A stretch of 64,000 nt of DNA, taken from contig REGQ01000008.1 in NCBI GenBank assembly GCA_004134985.1, forward strand, positions 152,046 through 216,045, in the 5' to 3' direction. Numbering within the stretch: position 1 is the stretch's first letter; the number at the start of each line of letters is the position of its first letter. This stretch comes from Paenibacillaceae bacterium. GTDB taxonomy: Bacteria; Bacillota; Bacilli; Paenibacillales; Paenibacillaceae. Positions 34,932 to 44,139 of the stretch are shown piece after piece. The notes under the pieces are model-generated. The model was not told the DNA's origin and ran no database searches. It was given only the letters and a program-made list of their open reading frames with translations. A program made the position numbers and the translations under genes.

Positions 34932-36632
34932 TTATCGGTCGGCTTCATCTTGCAATGATTGCGTCGGTTTGCTGTACCCAATTCTCAGCAGCTCCGGCAA
35001 CTTGCTGATTTGAATATCTCTTGTGTATGCATCGGTTAAATTCCATTGGTCTTCTTCCAGTACATAGACTTGCCCATTTTTAACAGCGGGCAGTCCTTCC
35101 CAGCGGTTGCTGTGTATCAGCTCCACAGTTGCCAGACGCGATTGCCTTGTATTGGGAAGCATCACAAACAATCGGTCGCCAGCGTACTTCGTAATATCCG
35201 CTTCGGAAATTTCCTTGTAAGCTTCCCCTGCTTCAATCATCTGCTGCACCAGAGGAACCGGGCGAAAGCCTGATGGATGAAACAGCAGTTCAGGCAACCC
35301 CATGGTACCCATCACAAACAAGCGACGGCCGCGGTGATAAACAAACACGGTTGCTGTTTCACCTGGACGAATAATATCCTGCAGCTGCTGCCACATTGTC
35401 ATCGTTTTGCTCTCATAGCTCGCCAGCCATCGTTCGGCCTCCCCCTGCTTACCTAGCCATTGTCCCAACATCAGCAGACGTTTGTTCAAAGGTCCATACG
35501 GATCATAAGTGAGTGTCGGGGCAATTTTCACAAGCTGCTCATATTGCTCTTCATCCGAATTTGAGTAAATGATGAGATCCGGCTCAAGCCCGGCAGCCTT
35601 CTCCCGGTTGAACGGAATCCCTATATCTACAATCCGCAGCAGTTCCTCTTGCATCCATGTATTCTTGAGTCCGTGCACATTTCCGCCAATCGGATGCGCA
35701 CCTAAAATAAGCAAATCGCCCAGCGTTTCCCCATAATAAATAATTCTGCGCGGTTCTGAAGGAATCAGCACTTCATGGCCTGTGCAATCTTTGACAAGCA
35801 AACTTTGTTTCATCGAATGTACGTATTGTCTAGGCGTCATTCCGGTAAATTGGCGAAAGCGCCGGCTATAGTAGTACTCATCGGTAAAGCCTGCCTTGCG
35901 GGCAATTTCGCGAAGCGGGGCAGCTGAAGCCAACAGCCACTCCTTGGAACGGTCGATCCGCACCTGATTCAAATAATCGAGCGGTATTTTGCCAGTAAAA
36001 TCTTTGAACATCGATGTATACTTCCAAGCGGGCATGCCGGCGAGGGCAGCTAGCTGTTTTACCGTAATTGGTTTCGTATAATGGCTGTCGATGTAACGAG
36101 CGGTCGCTTCAACAGACCGCATATCGCCAGCCGACTTGTCGGAAGGCCAATTGTGCTCCAGCAGCATGCCGATCAGTTCCTGAAAGAGCAAATGCTGTTT
36201 GAACCATTCGAGTCCGGCCGTGTTTTCTCCTCCTGACAACATCGCCTCAATGAGCTTGCTGCAGCGGGAAAAAGGGTATATAATCCACGAATGATTCGTC
36301 GGCAGCAACGGTTCTTTAAATCTGACTTGCTGCTCCAATTGAGTATGAATAATTATGAAGGCAATGAAGTGCAGGCTGATCTCTTTGCTTGATAAATTAC
36401 TGATATACCACGAGCTGCCTGGCGGGAGAACATAGCAACTGTGCTCCAAGGCGGTAATAAGCTCTTCGTTCACAAACAGATGGCAGTCGCCGGCAGCAAT
36501 GATTAATAGCGTATATTCGTCTCTGCATTGTTCCTCGGAAACCCATTCAGCTGTAATATGCAGTTTCTGAACAACCGAAAATTGGAACAACAGCGAACGC
36601 AGCTCAGGTACAGCCGCCGCTTGATTAACCAT
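34932..36632 (-). CDS. AraC regulator fused to a siderophore-binding domain (Btr-like)
   Basis: A 566-residue protein. Residues about 185-285 form the AraC DNA-binding domain (KPITVKQLAALAGMPAWKY, then LREIARKAGFTDEYYYSRRF and MTPRQYVHS). The C-terminal 270 residues are a FeuA/FhuD-like periplasmic-binding fold without a signal peptide (IPSEPRRIIYYGETLGDLLI, EPDLIIYSNSDEEQY). This is the architecture of Bacillus Btr, which binds ferri-bacillibactin in the cytosol and activates uptake genes. The domain is clearly similar to the secreted protein at 36757, so the pair probably handles the same siderophore. A Fur-like box lies just upstream. Confidence 0.92.
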   Translation of the reverse strand: MVNQAAAVPELRSLLFQFSVVQKLHITAEWVSEEQCRDEYTLLIIAAGDCHLFVNEELITALEHSCYVLPPGSSWYISNLSSKEISLHFIAFIIIHTQLEQQVRFKEPLLPTNHSWIIYPFSRCSKLIEAMLSGGENTAGLEWFKQHLLFQELIGMLLEHNWPSDKSAGDMRSVEATARYIDSHYTKPITVKQLAALAGMPAWKYTSMFKDFTGKIPLDYLNQVRIDRSKEWLLASAAPLREIARKAGFTDEYYYSRRFRQFTGMTPRQYVHSMKQSLLVKDCTGHEVLIPSEPRRIIYYGETLGDLLILGAHPIGGNVHGLKNTWMQEELLRIVDIGIPFNREKAAGLEPDLIIYSNSDEEQYEQLVKIAPTLTYDPYGPLNKRLLMLGQWLGKQGEAERWLASYESKTMTMWQQLQDIIRPGETATVFVYHRGRRLFVMGTMGLPELLFHPSGFRPVPLVQQMIEAGEAYKEISEADITKYAGDRLFVMLPNTRQSRLATVELIHSNRWEGLPAVKNGQVYVLEEDQWNLTDAYTRDIQISKLPELLRIGYSKPTQSLQDEADR

Positions 36633-36655
36633 TTAAACCACCGCCTCCCGATTAA

Positions 36656-36670
36656 TGATAACCGTTATCA
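36656..36670. promoter_or_regulatory. Fur-like box upstream of the Btr-like gene
   Basis: TGATAACCGTTATCA is a perfect 7-1-7 palindrome that differs from the Fur 15-mer TGATAATNATTATCA only at the two innermost bases. It lies 24 bp before the start codon. Confidence 0.6.
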
Positions 36671-36756
36671 CTATACCTCATTTTATGCGAAAAACAGCAG
36701 CTAATCAATATACCGATTAGCTGCCGTTCTATACCAGCACTACTTATGAAATTATT

Positions 36757-37785
36757 CTAGGGAATGAGTGCTTTAGGCAGTTCATTAAGTATCCACTCGC
36801 GTGATATTGCATCACTGTATGCCTCTAGAATATGGAACGTATACACTTGTTCATTCTTGACCGCGGGAAGACTCAACCAGGTGTTGCTCTTGACCAATTC
36901 ATTGGTATCCTTGATCGCCTCCGGATCAACTGGAGTAAGCAGGAACACCCGATCTCCGGCGAATTCTGCAAGCAGCTCCGCAGATATTTCAATGAATCCT
37001 TGGCCTTCGTCAAGGGCTTTCTGAATAGGGGGCGTCGGCTTGAACCCACCCTCATCATACAACACCTGAGATAACCCTGTGTTCGCCATTGCGAATATCC
37101 GATTTCCAGGGTATAGCGTAAATACGGAGGCTGTTTCCCCCTCGCCAACACCGGCTTCATTAAGCTGGGCCCACATGTCTTTCGCTTTATTGTTATAATT
37201 GTCCAGCCACTGTTGCGCTTCCTGCTGCTTGTCGAACAATTTTCCCAATGTATGCATCCGATCTTCCAACGAAGCAAATGTGTTAAAAGTAACCGTAGGC
37301 GCTACTTTGGATATTTGCTCATATTGCGCTGCATCAGCATTGCTGAAAATGATCAAATCCGGGTCTAGTGTCATTGCCTTTTCTACATTGAAGGGGAAAC
37401 CAATATCTTCTGCCCCATTCAATTGTTTTTCAAACACGGAGCCTGAAATATTCAATTTCATAACGCCGACCGGCACTACGCCAAGCGCTAGCAAGTCACC
37501 TGTCGTTTCCCCATGATATATTACGCGCTGCGGATTGGTTGGCACCTCCACTTCATGCCCTGTCCAGTCCTTGAACAGCCGTGTCGCAGAATTCTCGGGA
37601 GCCGTCTCTTCCTGAGCCAACTGCTCTTCCTTAACTGGCTCCTCCTGCTTTTGTCCAGCATTATCTGTTGAATTAACAGGTTTTGAATCAGTACCGCTGT
37701 TCTTGACTTCCCCGCCACACGCTGCCAACATCAACGCTGTGATGAGCAGGATTAATAATGCAGCCGGTTTTCTTGCTTCTTTCAT
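36757..37785 (-). CDS. Iron-siderophore ABC transporter substrate-binding lipoprotein (FeuA-like)
   Basis: A 342-residue lipoprotein with signal MKEARKPAALLILLITALM and lipobox LAAC near residue 23, then an acidic linker rich in Glu, Gln and Pro. The mature part (DWTGHEVEVPTNPQRVIYHG, DPDLIIFSNADAAQYEQ) belongs to the type III siderophore-binding family and resembles the C-terminal half of the 34932 protein. A consensus Fur box lies 35 bp upstream, so iron limitation should induce it. No permease or ATPase is encoded nearby. Confidence 0.92.
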   Translation of the reverse strand: MKEARKPAALLILLITALMLAACGGEVKNSGTDSKPVNSTDNAGQKQEEPVKEEQLAQEETAPENSATRLFKDWTGHEVEVPTNPQRVIYHGETTGDLLALGVVPVGVMKLNISGSVFEKQLNGAEDIGFPFNVEKAMTLDPDLIIFSNADAAQYEQISKVAPTVTFNTFASLEDRMHTLGKLFDKQQEAQQWLDNYNNKAKDMWAQLNEAGVGEGETASVFTLYPGNRIFAMANTGLSQVLYDEGGFKPTPPIQKALDEGQGFIEISAELLAEFAGDRVFLLTPVDPEAIKDTNELVKSNTWLSLPAVKNEQVYTFHILEAYSDAISREWILNELPKALIP

Positions 37786-37819
37786 GCTAATTCCCCTCCG
37801 AAATATATCTTCACTAATA

Positions 37820-37838
37820 GATAATGATTATCATTATC
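37820..37838. promoter_or_regulatory. Consensus Fur box
   Basis: GATAATGATTATCATTATC equals the classical 19-bp iron box except for the symmetric central base. It lies in the promoter region of the siderophore-binding lipoprotein gene. Confidence 0.92.
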
Positions 37839-37920
37839 TTCGATATTTATCATAAGGGAATCGGCGAGCTAACTCAATGGACAAATAAAAATCGAAATTT
37901 TAATTTGGACAAAGGGGTCA

Positions 37921-38697
37921 TTAGCGCTTTCTGTACAGTGGGTAATCCACCTGTTCAGGCACCTCAATCAGCAGCAGTCTTGTGCTTTCTCCTTCATGAG
38001 CGCTGAGTACAATTTCCGTATTCGTATCTGCGCGGCCCACGATAAAATCCTTATGCTGATAAGAGACTTTATGCGCATGCTCATCAGACTCGGTCCAGAA
38101 CCCCTGTCCACGAATGGCAAGCGCCGCCAAAATATAACCTTGCTGCAATGTGTGCACATAGGACCCTCCTGGCTGTATCTGCACATCCCACATCCGCACC
38201 TCAGCGGTCAACTTAATAGGCGCACCTTCGCCGATGACGGTTTTCGCTTGGTAGCCCTCTGTCTGCACGAGCGGGAATTGTTCATGTTCATACTGGTTGT
38301 AAGTAGGCGCACGCTTCACAGCCTGGACAAGATCAGGCTCAAACCAGATTTGGAAAAGCTCCGCATGCTGGCCAAGCCGCTCCTCATGACTGACGCCCGA
38401 ACCGGTCTGCATCACTTGCGCGCCTCCCGGTCCAATCTTGCTGACGGTTCCGAGTGTGTCGCCATGCACGCCTTCCCCTTCTGTAACATAACTCATAATT
38501 TCAAACCCCTGATGCGGATGGAGACCGATATGCGCATCGGCATTTGCCGTGGCCCACGCCCAATAGAACAGCGGGCCAAGACGTTTGACTGCTGACCCTT
38601 CCCCCGGGAAACCAATTGGTTTCTGTTCAATAATTTTTCCGTTGTCGAAAGCACCTGTCGCCTGCATTGCAGGGGTATACACCATTGGCTGCATCAT
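37921..38697 (-). CDS. Pirin family protein
   Basis: A 258-residue bicupin. The N-terminal cupin has the metal-binding set HIGLHPHQGFEIMSYV and GSGVSHEE, the standard pirin ligands (three His and one Glu). The second cupin lacks metal ligands, as is usual. I start at ATG 38697, ten bases after AAGGAG; the upstream GTG lies inside the ribosome binding region. Some pirins act as quercetinases or redox sensors; the role here is undetermined. A palindrome in the promoter suggests MarR-type control. Confidence 0.9.
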   Translation of the reverse strand: MMQPMVYTPAMQATGAFDNGKIIEQKPIGFPGEGSAVKRLGPLFYWAWATANADAHIGLHPHQGFEIMSYVTEGEGVHGDTLGTVSKIGPGGAQVMQTGSGVSHEERLGQHAELFQIWFEPDLVQAVKRAPTYNQYEHEQFPLVQTEGYQAKTVIGEGAPIKLTAEVRMWDVQIQPGGSYVHTLQQGYILAALAIRGQGFWTESDEHAHKVSYQHKDFIVGRADTNTEIVLSAHEGESTRLLLIEVPEQVDYPLYRKR

Positions 38698-38732
38698 CTT
38701 TGTCACGCTCCTTGATTTGCTTTAATTAAACT

Positions 38733-38748
38733 ATCTTTAATTAAAGAT
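38733..38748. promoter_or_regulatory. 16-bp perfect palindrome in the pirin promoter
   Basis: ATCTTTAATTAAAGAT is fully symmetric; an overlapping partial copy TTTAATTAAA precedes it at 38721-38730. MarR/DUF24-type regulators of quinone-linked genes use sites of this form. Confidence 0.5.
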
Positions 38749-38864
38749 ATATTTATTTTGGCTGTTTGTCAATCCGTATTGAACGGATTGTTAAGGTATT
38801 TCGGATTTAATCAGCCATGCTAAATCTGTTTTTTGATATTATGCGTCTATACGCCAAATCGAGT

Positions 38865-38936
38865 AGGCCCATGAATAAATTCATGGGCCTCTCACAGAAC
38901 CAGGACGTGCGGATCCTCGCATCCGGTTCCTCCATG
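38865..38936. other. Two adjacent structured hairpins, possible remnant of an intron or mobile RNA
   Basis: AGGCCCATGAAT pairs perfectly with ATTCATGGGCCT (38865-38890), followed by CGGAT/ATCCG in a GTGCGGATCCTCGCATCC context (38909-38926). The wording CTCTCACAGAACCAGGACGT resembles non-coding sequence that I associate with group II intron neighbourhoods, but no reverse transcriptase is present. The rest of 38698-39034 holds no gene. Confidence 0.35.
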
Positions 38937-39034
38937 GCTATCCCCGCTGGGGATGTGAATACCTTATTTATAATAATGGCCGTTCCTATGTTTAGAAACT
39001 AGTCATAACTTGATAACAAAAGGAGGCGTACTGT

Positions 39035-39364
39035 GTGAAACCTATAAATTTTTATAAGCAAAAGTTACAAAGATATGCATGGCATTTACAGAATAAAGCT
39101 CGAAAACGGCGTAGACGAGAATGCCAATTAATCGAGGAAATGTTTCCAGTCTATCACAATGAAACAAATATAGATGACCAAATTTTGGTAAAGCAACTCT
39201 TAGATGAAATACCTAATAACACAGGGAACAAGGTCATACGGGAGCTATTTTTAAGGGATAAAACAGAAGCACAACTAGCAAGAGAATTAAATATTTCTCA
39301 ACAGGCGGTGAGCAAATGGAAGAAAAAAACACTTCATCAAATACTACAGAGACTGAGTTCTTAG
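39035..39364 (+). CDS. Sigma-70 region 4-like protein, half of a split sigma factor
   Basis: A 109-residue basic protein that starts at GTG 39035, eight bases after AGGAGG. The C-terminal half (ELFLRDKTEAQLARELNISQ then QAVSKWKKKTLHQIL) is a sigma region 4 helix-turn-helix; there is no region 2. The next gene overlaps it by 49 bp and looks like region 2, giving a two-subunit sigma of the SigO/RsoA kind. The codon usage and AT-rich composition differ from the flanks, which points to transfer, probably from a phage, plasmid or bacteriocin locus. Confidence 0.75.
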   Translation: MKPINFYKQKLQRYAWHLQNKARKRRRRECQLIEEMFPVYHNETNIDDQILVKQLLDEIPNNTGNKVIRELFLRDKTEAQLARELNISQQAVSKWKKKTLHQILQRLSS

Positions 39365-39555
39365 AATTACTAGAATTAGCCCGAAATAATGACCATAATG
39401 CAATATTATCTCTTTTGGCTATTTTTGAGCCGGACATGCATGAACATAGCCGTTACATTAAAATGCCTAAGGAAGACGTCTTGCAAAGTATGAAACTTGC
39501 TATGATTGAAATGTTTCGTGATAAGAATTGCAGACCTCCAAACTTTAGAGACTAA
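39316..39555 (+). CDS. RsoA/HTH_16-like protein, region 2-like half of a split sigma factor
   Basis: A 79-residue protein, the same length I recall for Bacillus RsoA. Residues 15-70 (FLELLELARNNDHNAILSLL then EDVLQSMKLAMIEMFRDK) follow the pattern of the conjugative-transposon HTH_16/sigma region 2 domain. The 49-bp overlap with the preceding gene implies coupled translation and a stoichiometric complex. It is followed by an amidase gene that such sigma pairs could control. Confidence 0.65.
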   Translation: MEEKNTSSNTTETEFLELLELARNNDHNAILSLLAIFEPDMHEHSRYIKMPKEDVLQSMKLAMIEMFRDKNCRPPNFRD

Positions 39556-39730
39556 TCAATTTGGTAATTCCGTAAAACTACAAGCCTCGTCCCCTGCTTT
39601 GTAGTATCTGTTCTGGAATCTGAATTAATTATTTTTAAAAAAAGGTTGTAAAAGAGGGGGTTAAATCTACCTTACTAGTGAAGGAAATTCTGGCCAGGAC
39701 ATGCCGAATAACTTAAAAGGTGGCCATAAT

Positions 39731-40288
39731 ATGAGTTTAGTCGGGAAAAAGTTCATTATCGATGCTGGTCATGGTGGACAATATAATGGTGTGGAATTTC
39801 CACGGATAGATGGATCTCTTCGTCGGGAGAAAGTAATTACTTTGCAAATTGCTAAAGAGGTACGAACGTTTCTTGAAAACAAAGGTGCTTATGTCTATAT
39901 GACACGCACGACTGATGTTGATTTTGGTGGTACAAATGCTGACGATGACATTAATAAAAGGGTACAATTTATTAATAACAATTTGCCTGCTTCCCATGCT
40001 TTGGTAAGTATACACTTAAACACACCAAGAGGACGAGTTGGTAATTTTTATCAAACTGGGGCCGTTGCCTCTAAAGCCTTTGCCGAAGAAATTACCGCTG
40101 TGTGCAAACCTTACTATTCTGGGATTGGAACTTATGCAGATAATTTTGCTATTTTGAGGGAAACAACTAAGGCAAATCAAAAAGTTCTATTTGAAGTTGA
40201 TAATATTGACAATGATGAGCTGGACATTAGTTGGCCTTCTATAATCGCCGGCCTAATTGTAAAGGGTATTGAAAACCACTTAGGCTAA
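39731..40288 (+). CDS. N-acetylmuramoyl-L-alanine amidase (Amidase_3)
   Basis: A 185-residue peptidoglycan hydrolase consisting of only the catalytic domain. Zn ligands and catalytic Glu are seen in IIDAGHGG, a Glu in the EKVITLQIAKEV helix, SIHLNTP and FEVDNIDN. ATG 39731 follows AAAGGTGG by seven bases. There is no signal peptide and no cell-wall-binding domain, so it is probably released by lysis or a holin, as in phage or bacteriocin cassettes. It is AT-rich like the sigma pair upstream. Confidence 0.88.
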   Translation: MSLVGKKFIIDAGHGGQYNGVEFPRIDGSLRREKVITLQIAKEVRTFLENKGAYVYMTRTTDVDFGGTNADDDINKRVQFINNNLPASHALVSIHLNTPRGRVGNFYQTGAVASKAFAEEITAVCKPYYSGIGTYADNFAILRETTKANQKVLFEVDNIDNDELDISWPSIIAGLIVKGIENHLG

Positions 40289-40316
40289 ATATATCGGAAG
40301 TATGAAAACAGATGAT

Positions 40317-40370
40317 GGCCCACTGGGAATTCCTTTATCTTAAAAAGGATTTCCCAGTGGGCATTTTTAT
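40317..40370. terminator. Bidirectional terminator after the amidase gene
   Basis: GCCCACTGGGAA and TTCCCAGTGGGC form a long stem, extended by TCCTTT/AAAGGA, with a T5 tract on the right. It separates the convergent genes ending at 40288 and 40370. Confidence 0.92.
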
Positions 40371-40882
40371 TAAAAACTATCAATAAGTTCTTCTAATTCA
40401 CTGTAATCGGAAATCTTAAATTTAACTTTCCCTTCTTCAGACCTCTTATAGTATATACTGGTAATATGCGGAAGGAAAGCTTTAGATTTTTCAGTAATTA
40501 ATAGAAACATCGTTCGATCAATATCAGAAAATTCACCTGACTTCTCATAGTTTTGGCTAATTATTTGTGCAGAGTTTAGCATTTTTTCGGAAAATCTTTT
40601 TAATAGACTTTTTTCCACAACTTGATCCACTATACCTGAATAAATATCTACTCTCTTTAGATCAGCTAGCATAATGGATAAATTTGTTTCTGTTAATGAA
40701 CTATTCATGTCTGAGATAGAAGAATAATTATTCCAAATCTGATACAATGAATGACCAACTACACTTTCTAGTTTCAATCGATTTTCGCGATCAATTTTAT
40801 TATGGTTCGTCCAAAATAGTATTAGTGAAATTAAAACAACCAGTGACACTAAACCAATTAATATTCGTTTTTGTTTGTTCAT
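40370..40882 (-). CDS. Hypothetical membrane-anchored protein
   Basis: A 170-residue protein started at ATG 40882 after GGAGGGGAGT. It has a basic N-terminus and one hydrophobic segment (ILIGLVSLVVLISLILFW), then a largely helical exterior domain with no family I recognise. It belongs to the same AT-rich island as the sigma pair and amidase and converges on them. An immunity or lysis-control role would fit the context but is not shown. Confidence 0.65.
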   Translation of the reverse strand: MNKQKRILIGLVSLVVLISLILFWTNHNKIDRENRLKLESVVGHSLYQIWNNYSSISDMNSSLTETNLSIMLADLKRVDIYSGIVDQVVEKSLLKRFSEKMLNSAQIISQNYEKSGEFSDIDRTMFLLITEKSKAFLPHITSIYYKRSEEGKVKFKISDYSELEELIDSF

Positions 40883-41263
40883 ACTCCCCTCCAAGTAACA
40901 AGATTATCATCCATTGTAATCCCTTCTATAGGTAACTGCAACTTCACCTCTAGTTAAGATTACACCCAGGTTATCATCCCTCGCAGGGCGTAACAAGTTT
41001 GGTTCGTATTTTCGGCTGTCTTAGAGTAGAAATGGGGTTGCATTATAAATTGATGTCTTTCCGATCCAGGTGTTGATCAAATCAGATCTTAGATGATGAT
41101 CTTTAAGGAGTCGATAACAATCACTTCTACTCATTTCATTTTTTCAAACAAAAAAAGAGCCAAGAATTTAGCTCATTGAAACATAAATCTAATCTTAGAT
41201 TTAAGCCCGCACATTTATGTCGTAATCGTCGCCGCTGAGTTTTACATTTGACCCTTTTTCAAA

Positions 41264-41409
41264 TCTAACGCTTATCAGAGCGCTTATTCCCCCCATGGAA
41301 GCCATGGAAGGCTAAAATCGTACGATTATCTATAAATAAGGTGGCTCAGTTTCCTTACAATAATTATAGGGTTAAATTTCCCTAAATAGCGCCGCTCATC
41401 AGCGTTAGA
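41264..41409 (-). mobile_element. 146-bp MITE-like repeat, copy A
   Basis: The element begins TCTAACGCT (41264-41272) and ends AGCGTTAGA (41401-41409), with the inverted similarity extending imperfectly to about 25 bp. Its complement matches 57692-57828 at roughly 80 percent by eye, including CTATAAATAAGGTG, CTCAGTTTCCTTA and TTTCCCTAAATAGCGCCGCT. No coding potential. No gene is supported from 40883 to 41732. Confidence 0.75.
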
Positions 41410-41608
41410 ATTCCCGCTCACGCTCGGTCGAACACTCGGTGCCTTCGCTGCATGACGACGGTCGGTCGGGCCCCCTCCCTTCAATTCCCTCGCTTATGTC
41501 AAACGCAGCTTCACAGCAAGTCGAAAAGTGCGATCGCACTGCTTGCCGCCCACGCTTCCAACCGCCTGCCTAATGTTTACATGTTTATTACTAGCGTTGA
41601 CAGCACTA

Positions 41609-41650
41609 AACCAATAGCCACCACTTCACAAGAAGTGGCGGCTATTGGTT
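41609..41650 (-). terminator. Strong hairpin after the isomerase gene
   Basis: AACCAATAGCC and CCACTTC pair with GAAGTGG and GGCTATTGGTT, with a single A/C mismatch and a 4-nt loop. It lies about 80 bp past the stop at 41733; the U-tract is poor. Confidence 0.55.
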
Positions 41651-41732
41651 CTGGCAGCGTTCGATGGGATCTAGCTAGCTAAATCGTTAATCAAAGCGTC
41701 CCATTCAAACGATCAGTTTGTTCCGACACTAC

Positions 41733-42599
41733 TCAGCCTTCTTCCCACAAACGACGCACATTAGCCAAGCCAATGCGGGAAGCAAGCAAACAATCCTCTT
41801 GTCCTTCAAACTCAACGGACAAGTGGCCATCATAGCCCGCCTCTTTCAGCACTCTGACCGTTGCCGCCAGATCAAGGTCGCCGTAACCGCAAATTGCGCC
41901 CCGCAGCCAGTAACCGCCAGCACTTGGGAACCAGCCCTCGCCTGGCTGCCTGCTGGAACTGCGACGGTAGAAGTCTTTGAAGTGAACGAACGAAGCGATT
42001 TCCACATTGCGTTTCACGCCCAGCACAGGATCTTCATCCGCACACAGGAAATTGCCGACATCAAGTGTTGTACGGTAATTTGCGCGATCTACCTCTTTCA
42101 CCAAACGATAAACCCGCTCGCTCGCTTGAATGTAATAGCCATGATTTTCGACACTGGTCATAATATCGAACTGCGCAGCGTAATCAGCCACTTCACGACA
42201 TGCAGCCGTCAAAGCAGGCAAGTCGGATTCAAACCGGCTCAGCGAGCGGTCTTCCTCAATCCCTGCATACGCAACATCAAACCGCATATTGCGTACGCCC
42301 AGCTTGACCGCCACATCAACATGCTGCTTGACCCGGTCGATCTCCTGCTGCTTAGCCTCGGCTCCATCCTTCAAGAAATCAGCGCCGATCAAATAGCCGG
42401 AAAGCTCAATTCCGGCCTGCTCTGCTGCGTCCCGAATCTGTCCGATCAATTGTGGCGTTTCAATCAGATCAAATCCCGCTGGCACGATCTCAATATGTTC
42501 TCCGCCATTTTCCGCTACCCATTTCACAGCATCTACAATGGTCATTCTTCCATCCGCGATTGCCCGAAATAAACTGTAAGAACTTAGTCCCAGCTTCAT
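41733..42599 (-). CDS. Sugar phosphate isomerase/epimerase-like TIM-barrel protein
   Basis: A 288-residue xylose-isomerase-like TIM barrel. ATG 42599 lies eight bases after GGAGG; the longer frame to 42653 is rejected. Family markers are LGLSSYSLFRAIADG at the start, SVENHGYY, LDVGNFLCADEDP, FVHFKDF and LSVEFEGQEDC, which supply the metal-binding Glu/Asp/His set. It ends the 50083-41733 operon and probably converts the sugar brought in by the ABC transporter. The exact substrate is unknown. Confidence 0.88.
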   Translation of the reverse strand: MKLGLSSYSLFRAIADGRMTIVDAVKWVAENGGEHIEIVPAGFDLIETPQLIGQIRDAAEQAGIELSGYLIGADFLKDGAEAKQQEIDRVKQHVDVAVKLGVRNMRFDVAYAGIEEDRSLSRFESDLPALTAACREVADYAAQFDIMTSVENHGYYIQASERVYRLVKEVDRANYRTTLDVGNFLCADEDPVLGVKRNVEIASFVHFKDFYRRSSSRQPGEGWFPSAGGYWLRGAICGYGDLDLAATVRVLKEAGYDGHLSVEFEGQEDCLLASRIGLANVRRLWEEG

Positions 42600-42729
42600 A
42601 TTAATTACCTCCACACCCGATAGGGTCGTTGATTTCATTAACAACACCCTCAAGATACCATATTACCCATACTGAAGGAATGAATATAATAATTAAGTGC
42701 ATGGACTATACGTTCAATACAGATTTATT

Positions 42730-44139
42730 TCATTTTCCGGTTGAACCTCCAACGTTATTAAGGGCAACCAGGGACATGACATAAATCTTTAATGCCATTA
42801 ACAAGTTAGGAATGGACTGTACTTCATCCGGTCCATGAATACTGCCGTGGCCGGCAGGCAGTCCAAGCGCTGACAAGTCCGCAGGCATGCCGGGGCCAAA
42901 GCCGACCGCGTTCGGAATCTTCCGGGCATACGTGCCGCCTCCCATAACGAATGGCTCGGCGTGCTGCTTCGTGACCCGATTGTAAGTATCGTTCAGCGTT
43001 TGTACTTCAGGTGCATCCTTGTCACAATAATTCGGTTCGTTTACATGAACAGCCGCCAGCACGAACCCTTGTGCCGCCGCCGTCATTCGTCTTACCATAG
43101 CATTCGCATCCGCCGTAATCGGATAACGAATGTTAATCTGAAAGCTGAGCTCACCGTCAACGATGCTCGCCACCGCCCCCACACAGCTCAGCGGCCCGGA
43201 CAATTCGTCCGCGCATGCAATCTGCAAAGCGCCGCCGTCATAAGCGGCGCATACCGCGTTCATAAGTGCAAACTGCGGCTGATGGACACCTTCCAGCAGT
43301 TCTGCGGCAAGCAATGGCTCCAACAAACGATGAATGGCATTGTCTGTGCCTTGTGGGAAGGCGGCATGACCTGCTTTGCCTCGCGCGGACAGCCTGACCC
43401 CTTCTACGGTACGCTCAATCGTTATTGCCCCCGGCAAGCCGCTCAGCTTCTCCTCCAGTTCGCGATCCAGCTTCAATATAACTTCCGCATAGCCAGGTAC
43501 GCTGTTGGAGACGCTCCCTGCCTGAAAGCCGATGATCCGCTCATCCTGGAGCGGAAAACGAAACTCGGCTTCAATGATCCCCTTCTCCCCGTAACAAACC
43601 GGGAAACCGCTGTCTGCAACAAGATTGAAATCCGGCACGTCGTGATGCTGAACAAAATAAACCGCATCGTCCATTCCCGCCTCTTCCGCACACCCTACAA
43701 TTTGCTTAACCGTATAGTTCAGCGGTACTTGCAAATCCCTAATGCAGCGAAGCGCATACAGCACAGCCATGCTCGGTCCCTTGTTGTCCTGCACGCCCCG
43801 GCCGATAAGAAAATCCCCTTTGCGTGTGCACGCATAGGGCGGGTACAGCCAATTGCCTCCTGCGGGAACGACATCGACATGCCCCCATATCCCTACCGTA
43901 CGGTCGGCAAGCGCTCCGTAAGAGATGACGCCGCAGCGGTATTCGACATTGGTCGTGCTGAAGCCGTACTGCTCCCCCAAGCCGAGCATCGTATCCAACG
44001 CCCGCGCGCATGCCTCCCCATAGGGGCGATCAGCATCGCCATCGCTTGCCACACTCTCAATGCTTACGAGCAAGCTGATGTCGCGCAGCAGCTCGTCCTG
44101 ATGCCTTTCGATCCATTGATCAATTTGTTTCTCCAGCAT
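42730..44139 (-). CDS. M20-family dipeptidase (Sapep/PepV-like)
   Basis: A 469-residue cytosolic zinc peptidase, the same length I recall for staphylococcal Sapep. Metal and catalytic residues appear in IWGHVDVVPAG, VQDNKGPS, GCAEEAGMDD, VADSGFPV and the C-terminal GSIHGPDE. Start ATG 44139 follows GGAGGGGG. It is encoded between the permease genes and the isomerase of a sugar-type operon, so the imported substrate may contain an amino acid or peptide bond, for instance a muropeptide or glycated peptide. Confidence 0.9.
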   Translation of the reverse strand: MLEKQIDQWIERHQDELLRDISLLVSIESVASDGDADRPYGEACARALDTMLGLGEQYGFSTTNVEYRCGVISYGALADRTVGIWGHVDVVPAGGNWLYPPYACTRKGDFLIGRGVQDNKGPSMAVLYALRCIRDLQVPLNYTVKQIVGCAEEAGMDDAVYFVQHHDVPDFNLVADSGFPVCYGEKGIIEAEFRFPLQDERIIGFQAGSVSNSVPGYAEVILKLDRELEEKLSGLPGAITIERTVEGVRLSARGKAGHAAFPQGTDNAIHRLLEPLLAAELLEGVHQPQFALMNAVCAAYDGGALQIACADELSGPLSCVGAVASIVDGELSFQINIRYPITADANAMVRRMTAAAQGFVLAAVHVNEPNYCDKDAPEVQTLNDTYNRVTKQHAEPFVMGGGTYARKIPNAVGFGPGMPADLSALGLPAGHGSIHGPDEVQSIPNLLMALKIYVMSLVALNNVGGSTGK

